A model generated the notes under the pieces. That model was given only the letters and a program-made list of their open reading frames with translations, made no database searches and was not told the origin of the DNA. The position numbers and the translations under genes are program-made. 64,000 nucleotides of DNA from Chloroflexota bacterium (GTDB taxonomy: Bacteria > Chloroflexota > Dehalococcoidia > Lucifugimonadales > Lucifugimonadaceae), in the NCBI GenBank assembly GCA_024275195.1, contig JAJRZP010000137.1, forward strand, positions 1 through 64,000, in the 5' to 3' direction. Positions within the stretch are counted from its first letter, which is position 1. Each line of letters starts with the position of its first letter. Shown one piece after another: positions 1 to 8,466 of this stretch.

Positions 1-616
1 CAACAAGGCCAGCAACGACAACGACCTGGCAACGGCGCAACGGGCGATCGGTCGGATTCGCAACCGCTTTTCCGACCCCACATGGCTCCCCGTTTCACCC
101 CCACCCGAAGAGTCGGGCACCGATGAACCCGAACAGAACAGACCGATGCAGCCGGGCGACCGGGTCGAGATCAAAGGCCTCAACGTCGAGGCAATAGTTA
201 TCGAAGTAGACGTAGACGGCACGGTCGAGTTGATGATGGGCAATTCCCGTATTGAACTGAACGAGCGCCAATTACGCGTTGTCAAAGCAGCAGAAAAACC
301 GCAAGAACCGATCTCACCAAACGAACTACCCAACGTAACTATCAACACAATAGCTGCGGGGGAAGCAGCGAACACCTCCGGTGAACTGGATATTCGTGGA
401 TCGAGAGTTCACGAATCGGAAGAATTGGTCCGACAGTTCATCGACGACTGCTCGATACAGGGCCTCACAAGCGTCAGGATCATTCACGGCGATGGGACAG
501 GAGCCCTGAGAGAGGCCATCAGAGTCATACTCTCGAAGCACCCACTCGTGGCGTCTTTTAGCGCCGCCTCGCGAAATCGAGGTGGAAACGGTGCCACGCT
601 CGTCGACCTGAGTTAG
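1..616 (+). CDS. mutS2: MutS2 endonuclease, C-terminal part (5' truncated by window edge)
   Basis: The frame is open from base 2, well upstream of the ATG at 146 used by the ORF track, so this is the 3' end of a longer gene. The last ~80 residues form an Smr nuclease domain, with the signatures LDIRGSRVHE and IIHGDGTGALR and a glycine/asparagine-rich end typical of MutS2. Before it lies the KOW-like segment (PGDRVEIKGLN) that joins the ATPase core to Smr. MutS2 is a cytoplasmic MutS-family ATPase acting on branched DNA or on collided ribosomes rather than in classical mismatch repair. The ATPase domain is outside the window. Family assignment is firm from the domain order. Confidence 0.9.
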   Translation, partial: NKASNDNDLATAQRAIGRIRNRFSDPTWLPVSPPPEESGTDEPEQNRPMQPGDRVEIKGLNVEAIVIEVDVDGTVELMMGNSRIELNERQLRVVKAAEKPQEPISPNELPNVTINTIAAGEAANTSGELDIRGSRVHESEELVRQFIDDCSIQGLTSVRIIHGDGTGALREAIRVILSKHPLVASFSAASRNRGGNGATLVDLS

Positions 617-946
617 TCAACTTCTGAACGGCTCACTACGACGACCGCCTTACCGACGATCAAACCCGGTTATTTCACGCTCCGCCCCTAACGCCAGAAT
701 GCGACGCGCTACCAAATCGTCCGATGACGCCCGAAGCAACGCCCAACGCCCTAACGCGCAAATGCCCTTCTCTGCCGGGAAGAGAAGGGCATTTGAATCT
801 TCGGGCCACCCGATCAGTGCCTACTGAGGGGGGAAAGCCTGATGCGCTGTACGGCTGGCCTGAAGATGGCCTGTGTCCGGGAGAGGTCCGGCCGGGGACG
901 CTCCCAGATGCACTACATAAGGTTTCCTGTAATTTGCCTGGTCTAT
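617..946. other. Intergenic region between mutS2 and archaellin gene 1
   Basis: This convergent gap has no convincing gene; the ORF-track entries here are low-complexity or antisense reads. It holds a strong hairpin at 760-794. Closer to the archaellin stop is a GC-rich stretch at about 830-915 with several GGCC/GTCC-GGAC short inverted repeats that could fold in the 3' untranslated region of the archaellin mRNA. Confidence 0.5.
760..794. terminator. Bidirectional terminator-like hairpin
   Basis: AAATGCCCTTCTCT pairs perfectly over 14 bp with AGAGAAGGGCATTT around a 7-nt loop. The A/T ends of the stem give a short U-run on either strand. It lies between convergent mutS2 and archaellin 1 and probably terminates both. 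Confidence 0.75.
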
Positions 947-1681
947 CTAGTTCAGGTTCATTACGTTCCGAAGGCCAGGCGGAATCGCACGCTGAACGGT
1001 CAGCGGCGCACCGAGCTGTGGTGTCAGTTCAAGAACAAACCTGGTGCTCTTGACTACGAGGCTGTCAGATGCGGTCAGACCCGATGCACTGCCACCGTTG
1101 GAAGCATTGCCATCCGTGTAGCCGATCGAGTTGGCCGACCCGACTGCTATGGCTGTGGCACGGTCCATTAGCCAGACCGTGATTTCAGCTTTTTCACCGT
1201 CTTCCAGCAGGTCGTCGCCGTTGTTCGTGCCGATGAAGGTCTGTGTCCACGCAATATCTGACATGCGCTGGTTCTCATCTGCATACGAGATGATCGTTGC
1301 AGTGCTTGCACCGGGAACGATATCCGGGTCGGTGCCTGAGTCATCTGCCGAGTAAGGCGCAGTCAGGTCGACTGGCTCACCAGCCAGAGAGTTCGAGACG
1401 ATGAAGACGATCTTGAATACAGCCTGGGTCGAGCCCTGGTAACCGGCAAACGCGAAGGCCGAACCCTGCTGTGCCAATCGGGTACGGGTCTCTTTCAGAC
1501 CGGCGTGAATCGTCTGTTTGTTCGCTTCTGACGAGAAGACACCCGCCGAAAGAATGGTGAAAGCGAACACGGAAGCCACAACCACGAATGCGATGAGCAC
1601 GATGGCTGTTTCGAGTCCGGTGATGCCCTTTTCACTGCGGGCCCCTGGCTCGACATTAGGTGCGAGATTGCTCTTGAACAT
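947..1681 (-). CDS. Archaellin-like protein 1 (archaeal flagellin type, class III signal)
   Basis: The 244-residue product has a short basic leader ending SEKG, then a hydrophobic helix ITGLETAIVLIAFVVVASVF. This is the hallmark of archaellin (FlaB/ArlB) and type IV-pilin-like class III signal peptides, with cleavage expected after the glycine. The remainder is a Thr/Ser/Asp-rich beta-type domain with the motif PVDLTAPYSADDSGTDPD. AGGGGA lies 6 nt before the ATG. No archaellum motor or prepilin peptidase gene is nearby, so it is an orphan. It is a paralogue of the gene at 44060-44767, with near-identical helix and conserved central motifs. The product is presumably a surface filament subunit. 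Whether it makes a swimming archaellum or an adhesive pilus cannot be told from here. Confidence 0.8.
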   Translation of the reverse strand: MFKSNLAPNVEPGARSEKGITGLETAIVLIAFVVVASVFAFTILSAGVFSSEANKQTIHAGLKETRTRLAQQGSAFAFAGYQGSTQAVFKIVFIVSNSLAGEPVDLTAPYSADDSGTDPDIVPGASTATIISYADENQRMSDIAWTQTFIGTNNGDDLLEDGEKAEITVWLMDRATAIAVGSANSIGYTDGNASNGGSASGLTASDSLVVKSTRFVLELTPQLGAPLTVQRAIPPGLRNVMNLN

Positions 1682-2179
1682 TTTCTATTCCCCTTTTACC
1701 TGCGCAGCCAGCTTTTGTGGGTGACGCCGCCACCGACATGGTGGAATTCCCTCTAAGCGTCTGGTATGCAATTGGATTCGGGGCCGGAAGTGAATCCGCT
1801 GGCAGACCGGCTGTCTGTGCTGATAACCACTACGATGCCGTGCTGCCACCACCGAAACATCGCGGTTCGTACGGGCTGGTATCCGTGAATCTACCTAAAG
1901 ATCTACACGCAAACTCGGTTGGGCTGTGTACCCACCCGGGAGTGGAGTGGGCTATCACCCTGAGAACAAATCGTTCTCACGATCAGTGGCCGATATCCGG
2001 GTCGGCACACCGTGTGCAAACCTTCAGCCATTTGTTAGAAACCGAGCAACCGGACTTAAAGAAAAACACCGCCTGAGTAGTTGCACTCAGACGGTGTTGG
2101 TTGATGGCGAAAAGCCTTATGGGTGGTCACATCAATCAGATGTTATTCCTGAGACGACCAATCAGCGTCGGAACTGCGA
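1682..2179. other. Intergenic region upstream of archaellin 1 and downstream of hemL
   Basis: No supported gene. It contains the hemL terminator (2061-2098), a small GAGAAC/GTTCTC hairpin near 1962-1978, and presumably the archaellin promoter, for which I could not identify convincing -35/-10 boxes. Confidence 0.5.
2061..2098 (-). terminator. Intrinsic terminator downstream of hemL
   Basis: On the minus strand, AACACCGTCTGAGT and ACTCAGGCGGTGTT form a 14-bp stem with one mismatch and a 6-nt loop, followed by TTTCTTTAAG. It lies about 80 nt after the hemL stop. Confidence 0.8.
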
Positions 2180-3460
2180 CTACGACGAAAGAGACCTCGC
2201 AACTGCGTCGAGGGTCTCTGCTATGTCTGCGTCTGAGTGCGCTGTCGAAACGAACCATGCCTCGAACTGTGAAGGTGGCAGGTAGACGCCGTTGTCGATC
2301 ATGCCGTGGAAAAAGGCCCCAAATGCCTCTCTGTCCGTTGCAGATGCACTATCCATATCGGTCACCGGGTTGCTGGTGAAGAACACAGTCATCAGACCGC
2401 AAGCCCGGTTTACAACGGCAGGAACGCCAGCATCGGCAAATACGCCCAGTACGCCGTCCGCCAACCTGTCGGTAATCGCCTGTATTCGTTCGTAAGTACC
2501 CGGCTTCGACAGTTCGTCAAGCGTCGCAATCCCGGCCGCCATCGCAACAGGGTTGCCCGATAACGTCCCCGCCTGATACATGGGGCCAAGGGGAGCTACC
2601 TCGCTCATAATCTCAGCGCTTGCACCGTATGCTCCCACCGGGAACCCACCGCCGACGATCTTGCCGAGACACGTAATATCCGGCGTCACGCCATAAACCG
2701 ACTGGGCCCCGCCCAGCGCCACCCGGAAGCCAGAAATGACCTCGTCGAAGATCAGTAGAGCCCCGTGTTCGGTGGTGAGGTCGCGTAGCCCTTCGAGGAA
2801 TCCGGGGGCAGGGGTGACAACACCCATGTTTCCAGCGATTGGCTCGACGATCACGGCAGCGACTTCACCTTCGTTGGCTTCGAGCAACAGCCGAACTGAA
2901 GCAACGTCGTTGAAATCAGCAACGAGAGTGGCCGCGGCATAATCGGGATGAACACCGGCTGATGACGCAATGCCCTGATTCGCAAGCCCTGAGCCCGCTT
3001 CAACCAACAGGGCATCTTCGTGTCCGTGGTATCCGCCGTTGAATTTGAGAATCTTGCTTCGCCCGGTCTTCGCACGAGCGAGACGGAGCGCGGACATGGT
3101 CGCCTCTGTACCGGAACTGACGAACCGCACGACTTCGATGGAAGGTACAGCTTCCGTCACACGTCGGGCCATCTCAACTTCAAGCTCGGTAGGTGCCCCG
3201 AACGAAGTTCCCTGTCGTGCGGCACTAACGGCAGCATCGATCACGGCCGGGTGAGCGTGTCCGAGGATCATCGGCCCCCATGAGCACACATAGTCGATCA
3301 ACTCGTTGTCGTCAGCATCCCAAATGCGCGAGCCTGAAGCTCTCTTAAAGAAGATCGGGTCGCCGCCCACGGAGCCCCACGCACGTGCAGGACTGTTAAC
3401 CCCACCAGGGATCAGGTTCTTGGCATCACGAAATAACTGTGCCGACTTTGCACGGGACAA
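2180..3460 (-). CDS. hemL: Glutamate-1-semialdehyde 2,1-aminomutase
   Basis: A PLP enzyme that converts glutamate-1-semialdehyde to 5-aminolevulinate, the second committed step of C5 tetrapyrrole synthesis. Class III aminotransferase hallmarks are visible: LIPGGVNSPARA near the N-terminus, the SSGTEATMSALRLAR phosphate-binding region, FDEVISGFR, and CLGKIVGGGFPVGAYG with the Schiff-base lysine. The track ORF runs to a GTG at 3532, but that start lies inside the hemA terminator hairpin. A TTG at 3458-3460 preceded by GGAGG with 6-nt spacing gives a protein of about 426 residues, the usual family length, so I chose it. It sits directly behind hemA in the same direction, with a terminator between them, so it may have its own promoter or be reached by read-through. 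Confidence 0.93.
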   Translation of the reverse strand: MSRAKSAQLFRDAKNLIPGGVNSPARAWGSVGGDPIFFKRASGSRIWDADDNELIDYVCSWGPMILGHAHPAVIDAAVSAARQGTSFGAPTELEVEMARRVTEAVPSIEVVRFVSSGTEATMSALRLARAKTGRSKILKFNGGYHGHEDALLVEAGSGLANQGIASSAGVHPDYAAATLVADFNDVASVRLLLEANEGEVAAVIVEPIAGNMGVVTPAPGFLEGLRDLTTEHGALLIFDEVISGFRVALGGAQSVYGVTPDITCLGKIVGGGFPVGAYGASAEIMSEVAPLGPMYQAGTLSGNPVAMAAGIATLDELSKPGTYERIQAITDRLADGVLGVFADAGVPAVVNRACGLMTVFFTSNPVTDMDSASATDREAFGAFFHGMIDNGVYLPPSQFEAWFVSTAHSDADIAETLDAVARSLSS

Positions 3461-3520
3461 TCTGGGCCTCCGAATTATGAACCGCGAGCGTTCAAAGTAA
3501 TCTCTCTCATATTCTGGCGA

Positions 3521-3546
3521 GAAAAAGGGCACTGTAACAGTGCCCT
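3521..3546 (-). terminator. Intrinsic terminator between hemA and hemL
   Basis: AGGGCACTG-TTA-CAGTGCCCT on the minus strand is a perfect 9-bp stem followed by TTTTTC. It starts about 40 nt after the hemA stop and overlaps the GTG start offered by the ORF track for hemL, which argues for the internal TTG start. Confidence 0.85.
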
Positions 3547-3584
3547 ATCGTCATATTTAGTTCAACCGACTCACTGGTTCGAAC

Positions 3585-4853
3585 TTACTCGAGTTCGTCC
3601 TCATCTTCTTCTGACAGTGCGAACACTTTCTGAACCGCCTCTGCAGCACTGTGTTCTTCACTTCGCAAGAAGCTGATCGGGTCGGCAAGGATGCGGCGCA
3701 CCAGTGATCGTGTCATTTTTTCGACCGAAACCGCCTGCTTTTCAGTCAGGCCATCGAGACGAGAAAGTGTCTGCTCAACTTCCTCACGCCTCATCTGCTC
3801 GATACGAGCGCCGAGAGTTCGGATGACAGGTTCACTGTCAATCCCGGTCAAACGCTCCTTGAAGCGCAGTATTCCATCCTCAATGTAGCTCTGAGCCTCT
3901 GCGGCAGCTTCCTCACGAAGTTCCCAACTCTCAGCCGACTTTGCCTGGAGTTCAGTAAGGCTGATCAGGTTCACTTCATCGATCTCGCCGACTGAGGGCT
4001 CTACATCGCGCGGCATCCCCAGATCGAGAATGCTAAGTAGTCGATCCGGTCGGGTAGTGACAGCATTTCTGACCACGCCATCCGAAATTACTGAACTGGT
4101 GGCAGCGGTGCAGGTTATCAATACATCGGCCTCGACTAGTGCTGTCGAAATATCCTCGAACAGAACCTGTGGAGCGCCTAGCTCTTCGGCGAGAACCCTG
4201 CCTCGGTTCGCCGATCGACTCGAAACAACGATGTCGTCTGCGCCGTATCTTCGCAGAGCGCGAGCGGTGAGTTTGCCCATCTCGCCCGCGCCAATCAGCA
4301 GAACCCGTAATCCGCTCAAATCACCCAGCGTGCTCTGAAGTTCCTGCACGCCAAGCGACGAAACCGACGTCCGGTTGCGTCCGAGGGCAGTCTCCTTGCG
4401 AATCTTTCGACTCGTCCGCAATGCTGCGTGAAATAGACGCGATAGCATCGGGTCAACGGCTCCGGCTTCGCCAGCGGCCTGCATTGCACGCGTGACCTGA
4501 CCGAGTATCTGGGATTCGCCAAGTGCGACCGACTGAAGGCCAGCCGTGACAGCAAACAGGTGCTCTGCGACCTCATCACCTGTCAACGTATAGATATATT
4601 CGCCAATGCCAGTGACGCCGGCATGCTCGGGAACGGCGTCAATGTATTCCCGTAGCTGGCGAACACCGACTTCTACATCTTCGGCAACCGAGTAGATTTC
4701 GGTGCGGTTGCATGTCGAAAGAATGACACCCCCGCCGGCATGGGTCGCAAGTCGCTCTAAGTGTTCCTTTAGCGAATGGGCCGGTACTGCCACGCACTCC
4801 AGCACATCGACTGGAGCGCGATCAATATTTAGCCCTGCGAGTATGAAATTCAA
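3585..4853 (-). CDS. hemA: Glutamyl-tRNA reductase
   Basis: NADPH-dependent reduction of glutamyl-tRNA(Glu) to glutamate-1-semialdehyde, the entry step of C5 tetrapyrrole synthesis, coupled to the neighbouring hemL. The catalytic-cysteine motif STCNRTEIY, the signature GLQSVALGESQILGQV, and the NADP Rossmann motif LLIGAGEMGKLTARAL are present. A C-terminal helical dimerisation region rich in charged residues follows. The track ORF begins at a TTG at 4925 without a ribosome site. The TTG at 4851-4853, preceded by GGTAGG at 9 nt, yields the canonical beginning LNFILAGLNIDRAPVD and about 422 residues, so it is preferred. Start confidence is moderate; identity is firm. Confidence 0.92.
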   Translation of the reverse strand: MNFILAGLNIDRAPVDVLECVAVPAHSLKEHLERLATHAGGGVILSTCNRTEIYSVAEDVEVGVRQLREYIDAVPEHAGVTGIGEYIYTLTGDEVAEHLFAVTAGLQSVALGESQILGQVTRAMQAAGEAGAVDPMLSRLFHAALRTSRKIRKETALGRNRTSVSSLGVQELQSTLGDLSGLRVLLIGAGEMGKLTARALRRYGADDIVVSSRSANRGRVLAEELGAPQVLFEDISTALVEADVLITCTAATSSVISDGVVRNAVTTRPDRLLSILDLGMPRDVEPSVGEIDEVNLISLTELQAKSAESWELREEAAAEAQSYIEDGILRFKERLTGIDSEPVIRTLGARIEQMRREEVEQTLSRLDGLTEKQAVSVEKMTRSLVRRILADPISFLRSEEHSAAEAVQKVFALSEEDEDELE

Positions 4854-5080
4854 TTTATTAAACCTACCAGCGCTCGCCCCCGTACTGGCAGACTCATGTG
4901 CGAGAATCCCAGCCCCTGACTGCAACGGTAGGTCAGTTCTATATGACGTTCGATTGTAGAATTTATCACGCCCAATTGCGGATTCTACCTAGTGGCGTGA
5001 GTAGTTCGTGAAGCCAGATGGTAGCATCATCAAACCGAAGTTAAAGGTATCAATCAATCGCAAGATTTTCAGCCTGTCTC

Positions 5081-5944
5081 ATGAGCATTCCATCAATAAT
5101 TCCACCCGACAAACGCGGCTACACGCTGCCCGGCATATTCGTAACGACCGAATGGTTGGCAGAACACATCGAAGATGAAAACGTCCGCGTGGTCGATACG
5201 GATTCACCTGAAGAGTACAAATCTGGCCACATCACCGGTTCGGTGAATCCAGTTGATCACTACTACAAGACATCTCTTGATGATCGCACTCACATTCAGA
5301 ATCCTGAACAGTTCGCGCAGACTATGGCAGGGCTCGGGATCGATGATGACACGCTCGTTATCGGCTACAACCGCTCGGGTGGTGTCTACCCGTTCAGGCT
5401 AATGTGGGCACTCAACTACTACGGGCACACCAACGTGAAAATCCTCGATGGCGGGCTGGAGAAGTGGCAAGCTGAAAGCCGACCCACCACCACCGATCCC
5501 ACGATTGCCCCAACTGGAGTCGGTTCTTTCAGTCCGAAGAGAGATCCGGAGATATTTGCATCTATGGAGCAGGTTCTCGCGGCGATCGACGATGACTCGA
5601 CGATCTTGCTAGATGTACGGTCGGACGAAGAATGGACCGGCGAAAACAAACGTGGGGGACCCCGGGGCGGGCGGATCCCCGGTGCTGTTCATCTTGAGTG
5701 GACGAATTTCCACACTGGCGGAGCCATCCCGGTTCTGAGAACTGCCGATGAAATCCGCAGAATACTCGCCGATGTCGGGGTGACACCTGATAAGAACGTC
5801 ATCACCTACTGACAGGGTGGCATCCGTGCGGCGCACGGATTCTGGACTCTGAAGCTCGCCGGATTCGAAAACGTACGCGACTATGACGGTTCGTGGCGAG
5901 AGTGGGCGGCGATCCCTTCATGCCCGGTAGAGGGGCTCACCTAG
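5081..5944 (+). CDS. Two-domain rhodanese (thiosulfate sulfurtransferase), predicted selenoprotein with in-frame TGA at the active site
   Basis: Tandem rhodanese domains, 287 residues if the TGA at 5810-5812 is read as selenocysteine (residue 244). The N-terminal domain (about 15-135) carries VIGYNRSGG in place of a catalytic loop, with no cysteine, as is usual for the inactive half. The C-terminal domain ends VITY-TGA-QGGIRAAHGFW and then NVRDYDGSWREWA before a TAG at 5942. In this family the residue before QGG is the catalytic cysteine of the six-residue active loop, so TGA falls exactly there. The reading frame and homology continue without interruption for 43 codons, and a SECIS-like hairpin follows at once. 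The enzyme would transfer sulfane sulfur from thiosulfate or mercaptopyruvate to thiols or cyanide in the cytoplasm. The alternative is a Cys-to-stop mutation, but the precise position and the hairpin make Sec more likely. Confidence 0.85.
5822..5840 (+). promoter_or_regulatory. Bacterial SECIS-like hairpin
   Basis: ATCCGTGC-GGC-GCACGGAT forms a perfect 8-bp stem with a GGC loop. The apical loop begins 17 nt after the TGA at 5810-5812, and a guanine is its first base. Both fit the usual bacterial SECIS description (loop about 16-37 nt downstream, G at the first or second loop position), which recruits SelB. No selA/B/C/D genes are in the window. Confidence 0.75.
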
Positions 5945-6103
5945 TTCAGCTTCGCCTCGGGTGGTACGACCTGTCCTGTGGCAATTGAGCCGGAATCCGA
6001 TTCTCTTCGGACAGCCGTATATATTCTCAGGATGGCTCGATGAAAACAGCACCGATCTGGCAAGTGTTCAGAATCTCCGTTCCATTTCAACATATGGCTT
6101 CGC

Positions 6104-7324
6104 ATGAAACTACGAAGAACATTCCTAATATGGTTTGCGCTGGCAGCGACCACCGCCATCGCGGCGGCAGCCTGCGCTGGTGATCTGAATCCTGCCAGCG
6201 CTCCCACCCCGATCGTATTCGATCCGGTTCCACCGTTCACAGCAGATGCCCCAGCGGCAACCAGCACGCCTGATATCAAGCCAACAAACCCTCTTCCGCT
6301 TCCGACATATCCCGAGGGCGTACTTGAGCTATATGACATCGCAGGATGGCTCAACTCTGATGAATTCACGATCGCCGAACGAACAGCAAACAACGAGGTA
6401 GTTCTTGTAGATTTCTGGACGTACACCTGTGTCAACTGCATCCGCACTTTCCCGTTTCTCAGGGATTGGTACGCCAAGTACACCGACAGAGGTCTGGTTA
6501 TTCTCGGAGTGCACACGCCAGAGTTCAATTTCGAGAAAGACTACGACAACGTAAAGGCGGCAATCGAACGAGAAGGCATCGGGTGGCCGGTTGCCCAGGA
6601 CAATGAATATGCCACCTGGGACTCTTTCGGAAACCGTTACTGGCCCGCCAAATACCTGATTGGGATTGACGGCCAGTTGTCGTATCGTCACTTTGGAGAG
6701 GGTGCATATGTCGAGACCGAACAGGCGATCCGTGACGCACTGACTGAGGCGGGATGGGATGTCTCGGATATTCCGTTCACCGATCTTGAACCGGCAACAA
6801 AAGATTCGGTTGCCAATCGTGTCACCCGAGAACTGTACGGTGGCTACGAAAGAAACTACACCCAGACCGGGCTTTACGCGGGTCAGGAGCAGTACTACAT
6901 AGCAGCCGACTCCACTCGCGAGTATCTCGATGACGGCACCTACACTCCGAACCAGTTCTATTTGCAGGGATCGTGGACCAACGGCCCGGAATCGATAACT
7001 CATGCAAGATCAACGAAGAACCTTGAAGATCACATCGCTTTCCAGTTCGTTGGGCGAAGCGCGAACGTCGTGGTAAATCCAACACGTGCAGAGCAGTTCA
7101 ACGTGTACGTGGAACTCGACGATCGACCACTCAAACCAGATGAGGCCGGAATGGACATAATGTTCGACAATCAGGGTCGTTCATACTTCATCGTCGATAG
7201 CCCGCGGCTCTATGCCTTTCTCGAAACTCCTGAATATGGGGAGTACATCGTAAAGTTGGCATCCGACTCGGATGATTTCGCAATCTCCGCATTCACTTTT
7301 GGAATCAACGAAAGTGGAATATAG
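6104..7324 (+). CDS. Thioredoxin-fold lipoprotein with DipZ-like C-terminal domain
   Basis: The 406-residue product starts with a lipoprotein signal (MKLRRTFLIWFALAATT, lipobox AAAC near residue 25). A low-complexity linker leads to a TlpA/DipZ-type thioredoxin domain at about 75-225 with DFWTYTCVNCIRTFP; the CVNC pair is the redox centre. The C-terminal half (about 235-400) matches the DipZ C-terminal beta-sandwich, including ELYGGYERNY and FYLQGSW. Classical DipZ has a CcdA-like membrane half, which is absent here, so an electron donor must be encoded elsewhere. It is followed by another thioredoxin-fold lipoprotein with a 1-nt overlap and preceded by the Sec-rhodanese, suggesting an extracytoplasmic thiol-disulfide role. 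Confidence 0.82.
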   Translation: MKLRRTFLIWFALAATTAIAAAACAGDLNPASAPTPIVFDPVPPFTADAPAATSTPDIKPTNPLPLPTYPEGVLELYDIAGWLNSDEFTIAERTANNEVVLVDFWTYTCVNCIRTFPFLRDWYAKYTDRGLVILGVHTPEFNFEKDYDNVKAAIEREGIGWPVAQDNEYATWDSFGNRYWPAKYLIGIDGQLSYRHFGEGAYVETEQAIRDALTEAGWDVSDIPFTDLEPATKDSVANRVTRELYGGYERNYTQTGLYAGQEQYYIAADSTREYLDDGTYTPNQFYLQGSWTNGPESITHARSTKNLEDHIAFQFVGRSANVVVNPTRAEQFNVYVELDDRPLKPDEAGMDIMFDNQGRSYFIVDSPRLYAFLETPEYGEYIVKLASDSDDFAISAFTFGINESGI

Positions 7325-8325
7325 TGGGCGCAATGCATCTTCCATCACGTCGCTTGCTTGCCATGGCTGTCGTCAGCATGACGAGTCTGGCGCTCGTCGC
7401 GTGCGGATCGTCCGTTGCCTCCGAGATCGCCACAACGACGTCTGTGCCTGAAGTTCAGATACCCGACCCTGTCTCAGAGGCTGCCCTATTCGCTTCGCAA
7501 GAGCCAAACTGGGTTGCGATCTCCGAAGATATCGATCTCGTACTGGCAACACCCGACCTCGGAGTCGGCGAACAACGATTCGGCATCGTACTCAGCGACG
7601 ATAAAGGCCTGATTAAATTCCCGATAGTGAAGTTGACTTCAAATTACTTTCCAGACGGATACAACGCTGAGCCAAACTTAGAGTTGTCCGATTCAGGGTC
7701 AGCGCGGTTCTATGAATTCCCGTTCGGAACACGTGGAATTTATTCGACAAATCTCAAGTTTGCGAAAGCTGGCTTATGGTCGGTATCCGCCAATGTCCCG
7801 CGCCCGGATGGTTCCAGTTCGCGTGTGGAGGTTCGGTTCCCTGTTGCAGAAACGGCCATGTCGGTTGCTGTCGGCCAGAACGCACCACTGAGCGACAGCC
7901 GAACACTGGCAGATACCGGCGATCTTGCGGGGCTAACCACCGGCAGCCTGAGAGATCCAGGCCTGTATGAGTATTCGATCGCCGATGCCATCGACCGTGA
8001 CCGACCGCTTCTGATCGTCTTCGCCAGCCCTGCCTTTTGCACGAATGCCGTCTGCGGGCCGCAGGTCGAGGTTGCCAGCGAGTTGCGGGAGGAATACGGG
8101 GAGCAAGTCGATTTCGTCCATGTTGATCTTTACACCAATACTCAGGAAATCCAGGGTGACCTGAGCAAGGCGCAACTGACACCTATCCTCGCTGAGTGGG
8201 GCCTTACCTCGCAGGAGTGGACCTTCATCGTTGGTCCCGATGGTGTTGTAACCCACCGATTCGAGAATTTCGCACCCAAGCCCGAGTTGATAGTGGCTCT
8301 CGATCAAGCTATCGAAATGAGCTAA
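7324..8325 (+). CDS. Thioredoxin-like lipoprotein of unknown specific function
   Basis: 333 residues with a lipoprotein signal (VSMTSLALVACGSS, lipid-modified Cys near residue 27). A beta-rich middle region (about 60-180) is followed by a C-terminal thioredoxin-like domain with FASPAFCTNAVCGP and then VDFVHVDLY, where two cysteines are separated by four residues rather than the usual CxxC. The GTG start overlaps the stop of the preceding gene by one base; an ATG nine bases further in (7333) is an alternative. The pairing with the upstream DipZ-like lipoprotein indicates translational coupling and a shared membrane-surface redox role. The substrate is not evident. Confidence 0.75.
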   Translation: MGAMHLPSRRLLAMAVVSMTSLALVACGSSVASEIATTTSVPEVQIPDPVSEAALFASQEPNWVAISEDIDLVLATPDLGVGEQRFGIVLSDDKGLIKFPIVKLTSNYFPDGYNAEPNLELSDSGSARFYEFPFGTRGIYSTNLKFAKAGLWSVSANVPRPDGSSSRVEVRFPVAETAMSVAVGQNAPLSDSRTLADTGDLAGLTTGSLRDPGLYEYSIADAIDRDRPLLIVFASPAFCTNAVCGPQVEVASELREEYGEQVDFVHVDLYTNTQEIQGDLSKAQLTPILAEWGLTSQEWTFIVGPDGVVTHRFENFAPKPELIVALDQAIEMS

Positions 8326-8466
8326 CTCGCTGTCGGCAATGCTCCACTTAGCTAGCAACGCAACTTCTCGGCATTGCGAATCGGTGTACGAGAGCATAGC
8401 GTTATCACCTGCCTGCCCCGCTAATTTCCGCAATGCCCTCCAGTTCACCCAAAGAAAGAACACAAA

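Noticed and set aside
724-1171. Plus-strand ORFs overlapping the archaellin 1 3' end
   Set aside because: No start signals or protein-like composition; they overlap a terminator hairpin and an antisense coding gene.
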